64,000 bases of DNA from Euzebya pacifica (GTDB lineage: Bacteria; Actinomycetota; Nitriliruptoria; Euzebyales; Euzebyaceae): contig NZ_CP031165.1 in the NCBI RefSeq assembly GCF_003344865.1, positions 4,593,910 to 4,657,909 of the forward strand, written 5' to 3'. This document shows positions 60,783 to 64,000 of this stretch, one piece after another (within the stretch, counting starts at the first letter, position 1; every line of letters begins with the position of its first letter). The notes under the pieces were generated by a model. It was not told the origin of the DNA. It saw nothing but the letters and a program-made list of their open reading frames with translations, and did not search any database. The translations under genes and the position numbers were made by a program.

Positions 60783-62864
60783 CTAGGGGCGCCCTCCGGG
60801 CCGGTCCGAGGGGGACAGGCCCACCGGTGCCGGGTCCAGCACGACCACCCGTGGCCGGTTGGTCAGCCACTCCCCCACGGCCAGCGCGGGCATCGGACGG
60901 GCCAGGTGGAACCCCTGGAGCACGTCACAGCCGAGCTCGAGCAGGCGGTCGGCGATGGCCGAGGTCTCCGCGCCCTCCGCGACCGTGGAGAGACCCATCT
61001 GGCTTGCCAGGGCGACGACGGTCCGGACGATGATCTCGTCGTCGGTGTCCTCGAGGATGGCGCCCACGAACCTGCGGTCGATCTTCAGCTCGTCCAGCGG
61101 CAGGTCCCTGAGGCTGGACAGCGAGGAGAAGCCCGTGCCGAAGTCGTCCACGGAGACCCTGACGCCAAGCGCGCGCAGCTCGGCCAGCACACGCGCAGCG
61201 CGTCCCGGTTCGCGGAGGACGCTGTTCTCGGTGATCTCGAGGGTGATCGCGGACGGCGGCAGCTGTGCCAGGCGGGCCGCGTCGGCCAGCACCACGGGGA
61301 AGCGCAGGTCGTGCAGCACGCGCGCCGAGACGTTGATGGCGACGCCCACGTCGTGTCCGTCGCGAATCCACCCGGCACAGTCACGCAGGGCCTCGTCGAT
61401 CACCCGAGCGGTCAACGGACCGATCAGGTCGGTCTGCTCCGCCATCGGCACGAAGTCGCTCGGACCGATCCGTCCCAGGGTGGGGTGCTCCCACCTGACG
61501 AGCGCCTCGAGGCGGTCGGTCATGCCGCGCCTGACGTCGGTGATGGGCTGGTAGTGGACGGTGAGCTCGCCGGCTTCGATGGCCGAGCCCAGCTGGGACA
61601 CCAACGACAACCTGCCGGGCGCGTCGTCGCGATCCACGTCGTTTCCGAAGACGCGTACCCCGGTGCCGGCGGCCTTCGCGGAGTACATCGCCACATCGGC
61701 TCGCCGCATCAGCTTCGACGCCGGCGGGGGCAGCTGCCCAGGATCGGTCATCGCGATGCCCACGCTGCCCGAGATCGTCAGCGGGAAGCCGTTGGACCCG
61801 ACGGGCCTGCCGAGGGCGTCGTGAACCAGCTGGCCCAGCTCGAGGATGCCCTCCGGGTCCGAGGACGACGCCATCAGCGCGAACTCGTCACCACCGAGGC
61901 GCGCCACCATCGCCTGCGGACCGGTCTCGTCACGCAGCCTCGTGCCGAGCTCGATGAGGACCGCGTCACCCACGTCGTGGCCGAGGTTGTCGTTGATCTC
62001 CTTGAAGTCGTCGAGATCCACGATCATCACGCCGAGCACCCCGGTGGAGTGGGCACCCCGGCTGGCCACCGCCTCGCGGAGTCGCTCCAGGAAGAGCCGG
62101 CGGTTGGGCAGGCCGGTGAGGGGGTCGTGGGTCGCCTCGTGCTGGCGGGCGGCCGCGATCTCGCCCGACCGGATGACAAGGGACCAGGTCACCAGCAAGG
62201 GGACGAGCAACGCCGGCGATGCGCGACCCAGCACCGCCAGCACCGGGCCGAGGGGCAGCAGGAGCCCGTCGGTGGAGAACCCGACCACCGCGTCCCGACG
62301 CAGGATCCGGCGGAGCGTCGTCCCGTCGCCGAGGGCCTTGGCACCGGCGAGCAGCAGGGCGGCACAGACGTGGATGACCAGCAGCCCCGCCATCGCCGAG
62401 AGGGCCCACGACGACGTCAGCGGCGCACCGTCGGAGAGCGTTGCCCGGTGGCCGAGCAGCTCGAGGACCCCGAGCCCGGCGGCGACCGCAGTCGCTCGCA
62501 TCCCTGCGTGGAACACCATGCGGACGGGGGAACGACGGCGAACGACGTCGGCCACGAGACTCGTGGCCATCGTCGCCGCGACCACCAGTGTGCCTTCGGT
62601 CGTGAAGAGCAACGCGGTCACGAAGGCCCAGGACGGGGTGATGAAGGTCGTGCCGTCGCGACGCAACCAGCGAACGGGCCTGATCTCGCCGACAACGACG
62701 AGGACGATGAAGAGGACCGCGAGCCAGGAAGGATCCCCGAACCCGGAGGACGTATCGACCAGCACGCTCCGGGCCGACAGGACCGCGCCGGTGAGCGCCA
62801 CGAGCGTGACGAGTGTCCGGTACTGCCACCGCCACCGTGGCACCGCAGCCTGACCGCTCAGCAC
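60783..62864 (-). CDS. Membrane GGDEF-EAL protein, copy 4
   Basis: The 693 residues start at GTG 62864. Helices fill the first 220 residues (LAVLFIVLVVVGEIRPVRWL, AAGLGVLELLGHRATLSD), with the same E(I/V)RP(V/L) element as copy 3. GGDEF: HDPLTGLPNRRLFLERLREA, MIVDLDDFKEINDNLGHDVG, intact RLGGDEFALM. EAL: RLEALVRWEHPTLGRIGPSD, INVSARVLHDLRF, VDDFGTGFSSLSSLRDLPLD, STVAEGAETSAIADRLLEL. Both sites seem complete. It is convergent with mtnA and ends 16 bp from it. Confidence 0.94.
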   Translation of the reverse strand: MLSGQAAVPRWRWQYRTLVTLVALTGAVLSARSVLVDTSSGFGDPSWLAVLFIVLVVVGEIRPVRWLRRDGTTFITPSWAFVTALLFTTEGTLVVAATMATSLVADVVRRRSPVRMVFHAGMRATAVAAGLGVLELLGHRATLSDGAPLTSSWALSAMAGLLVIHVCAALLLAGAKALGDGTTLRRILRRDAVVGFSTDGLLLPLGPVLAVLGRASPALLVPLLVTWSLVIRSGEIAAARQHEATHDPLTGLPNRRLFLERLREAVASRGAHSTGVLGVMIVDLDDFKEINDNLGHDVGDAVLIELGTRLRDETGPQAMVARLGGDEFALMASSSDPEGILELGQLVHDALGRPVGSNGFPLTISGSVGIAMTDPGQLPPPASKLMRRADVAMYSAKAAGTGVRVFGNDVDRDDAPGRLSLVSQLGSAIEAGELTVHYQPITDVRRGMTDRLEALVRWEHPTLGRIGPSDFVPMAEQTDLIGPLTARVIDEALRDCAGWIRDGHDVGVAINVSARVLHDLRFPVVLADAARLAQLPPSAITLEITENSVLREPGRAARVLAELRALGVRVSVDDFGTGFSSLSSLRDLPLDELKIDRRFVGAILEDTDDEIIVRTVVALASQMGLSTVAEGAETSAIADRLLELGCDVLQGFHLARPMPALAVGEWLTNRPRVVVLDPAPVGLSPSDRPGGRP

Positions 62865-62978
62865 GTTGTCGAGAACTCCAGGGTCGAGGTCATCACCGGA
62901 CGGCGGTTGGTGACCACTGCGCAGCCATCACCGCGTCGCGAAATGCATGCTAGGGGCCTGTTGCCCTGACGTATCGGA

Positions 62979-63001
62979 AGCTGCACACACATCGTGCAGC
63001 T
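62979..63001. other. Hairpin in the gap before the HAD gene
   Basis: AGCTGCAC (62979-62986) and GTGCAGCT (62994-63001) pair perfectly across a 7-base loop in the 274-bp gap between divergent genes. The arms share the GCTGCAC motif of the 29.8-kb array. Nothing else is recognised in 62865-63138. Confidence 0.5.
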
Positions 63002-63138
63002 CCGCGAGAGCCGATTTCTGGAACGGTCACCGATCGTGTTCGGCGCTCGAGGGTCGTGTCCGGGGATGGACGGCAGGACCCGGCAGCCCCCAGCGCCGAC
63101 GTTTGGCCCGAGCCGGGTCTCGTGAGACGGTTCGGGTC

Positions 63139-63960
63139 GTGGACCTCGACAGACACCTCGCGACCCTGCCACCGCCGGCGATCGTCTACACCGACCTCGA
63201 CGGCACGCTGCTCGGGGCGAACGGGTCCATCCTGGCCGACGGGGACGGCCGACCCACACTCGACGGGGTCGACGCGCTGGTCCGGGCGCGACGGAACGGG
63301 CTCCTGGTGGTGGCTGTGTCGGGCCGGCGGGTCGCCGACCTGCGCAACGACGCCCGGTTGCTCGGACTCGACGGTGCCATCGCCGAGGCCGGCACCGTTC
63401 GCTTGGTCGACGGTGCGGCGCGAGTGTCGTGGGGTGAGTGCCCATCCGACATCGCGAGCAGCCCCAGGGCAGCGCTGGTCGAGGTCGGCGCACTGGCCCT
63501 CGTGCTGGACAGCTTCCCGGGACGGATACGGGTGTACAGCCCCTGGGACGACGGTCGCCTCGGAGGTGTCCTCCTGCACGGCCTGGTCGACACCGAGGAC
63601 GCCAACGCCCGTCTGGCCGCCGCAGGCATGGGCTGGGCGCGTTTGCTCGACAACGGGGCAACCGGCGGGTGGCCCGACCTGGACGGGGTCCGGGCGTACC
63701 ACCTGATCCCGCGAGGGGTGGGCAAGGCCGCCGGCGTTGCGGCCGACCTCGCCGATCGAGGCATCGACCCGCGTGGAGCGGTGGCCGTCGGTGATTCCGA
63801 GGAGGACCTGTCGATCGCCGAGGTGGTCGGCACCTACGTCACCGTCGCCAACGGCCATGGTCGGGTCGGGGGCAACCGCTTCGTGGTCGAGGGGTCACAC
63901 GGCGCCGGCGTGGCCCTGACGATCGATGCCGCGCTGGCCGCTCGGACCCGTCAGGCCTGA
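63139..63960 (+). CDS. HAD-superfamily phosphatase (Cof/MPGP-like)
   Basis: The 273 residues start at GTG 63139. HAD motif I is IVYTDLDGTLLGANG with the nucleophile and acid Asp, motif II VVAVSGRRVADL, a conserved Lys in GVGKAAGVAADL and motif IV AVAVGDSEEDLSIAEV. A cap of about 90 residues lies between (RVYSPWDDGRLGGVLLHGL). The layout is that of type IIB HAD phosphatases of sugar phosphates such as mannosyl-3-phosphoglycerate phosphatase. Substrate unknown. Confidence 0.88.
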   Translation: MDLDRHLATLPPPAIVYTDLDGTLLGANGSILADGDGRPTLDGVDALVRARRNGLLVVAVSGRRVADLRNDARLLGLDGAIAEAGTVRLVDGAARVSWGECPSDIASSPRAALVEVGALALVLDSFPGRIRVYSPWDDGRLGGVLLHGLVDTEDANARLAAAGMGWARLLDNGATGGWPDLDGVRAYHLIPRGVGKAAGVAADLADRGIDPRGAVAVGDSEEDLSIAEVVGTYVTVANGHGRVGGNRFVVEGSHGAGVALTIDAALAARTRQA

Positions 63961-64000
63961 CCGGCCGCGTGGTGCGCTGCGACGAGGTCGGCCCGTGACA

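Overview
The window is very GC-rich chromosomal DNA from an actinobacterium. Supporting signs are cell-wall-binding type 2 (CWB2) repeat proteins, a DinB/mycothiol-type maleylpyruvate isomerase-like protein, an F420-type luciferase-like oxidoreductase, frequent GTG starts, many 4-bp overlapping operon genes, and a carotenoid cluster with cruF/cruG-like genes. The combination resembles the deep-branching Nitriliruptoria (Euzebya-like), but that placement is inference. All calls come from reading the sequence; no database search was run.

Layout. 1-6,350: accessory DNA ending at a tRNA-Arg(CCU). It holds the 3' part of a WD40 gene with nearly identical 135-bp repeats, an IS481-type transposase broken by several frameshifts, a MobF (TraI/TrwC-like) relaxase-helicase and a small excisionase-like HTH protein. 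This looks like the conserved end of an integrated conjugative element; no integrase is visible. 6,430-14,790: secreted thermonuclease-like lipoprotein, a sugar-type ABC ATPase, a crotonase, a LolD/MacB-like ATPase with an FtsX permease, and a NarL-type two-component pair. 14,900-20,750: five-gene overlapping carotenoid operon (crtA-like, crtO-like, cruF, cruG-like, crtD/I-like), facing a CDP-alcohol phosphatidyltransferase whose upstream side is occupied by an IS110 element. 22,900-30,680: luciferase-like oxidoreductase, lipoprotein, TetR, histidine kinase, ilvD, a malyl-CoA-lyase-like gene, then an array of hairpin repeats with no convincing gene.

30,680-49,310: CWB2/beta-propeller protein and lytic transglycosylase, an aminotransferase paired with an omega-amidase-like nitrilase, two tandem GGDEF-EAL proteins, a large secreted M14 peptidase, a methylsuccinyl-CoA-dehydrogenase-like protein, an OmpR-type two-component system with a PepSY protein across a regulator-like 11-bp direct repeat, and a MaoC hydratase. 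The lyase, dehydrogenase and hydratase match three steps of the ethylmalonyl-CoA pathway. 49,600-50,700: a truncated CWB2 gene abuts a truncated IS30 transposase head to head. 50,770-56,840: a five-gene minus-strand set, AAA+ ATPase, binding-protein-like, binding-protein plus VWA, membrane coiled-coil, PspA, ending at a strong terminator; this is the best candidate for an undescribed envelope-stress system. 56,970-63,960: a 32-residue peptide gene coupled to a GGDEF-EAL protein, a DUF5317-like membrane protein, mtnA, a fourth GGDEF-EAL protein and a HAD phosphatase. The most notable non-coding signals are a structured candidate guide (bridge) RNA beside the IS110 recombinase and the 29.8-30.6 kb hairpin array.
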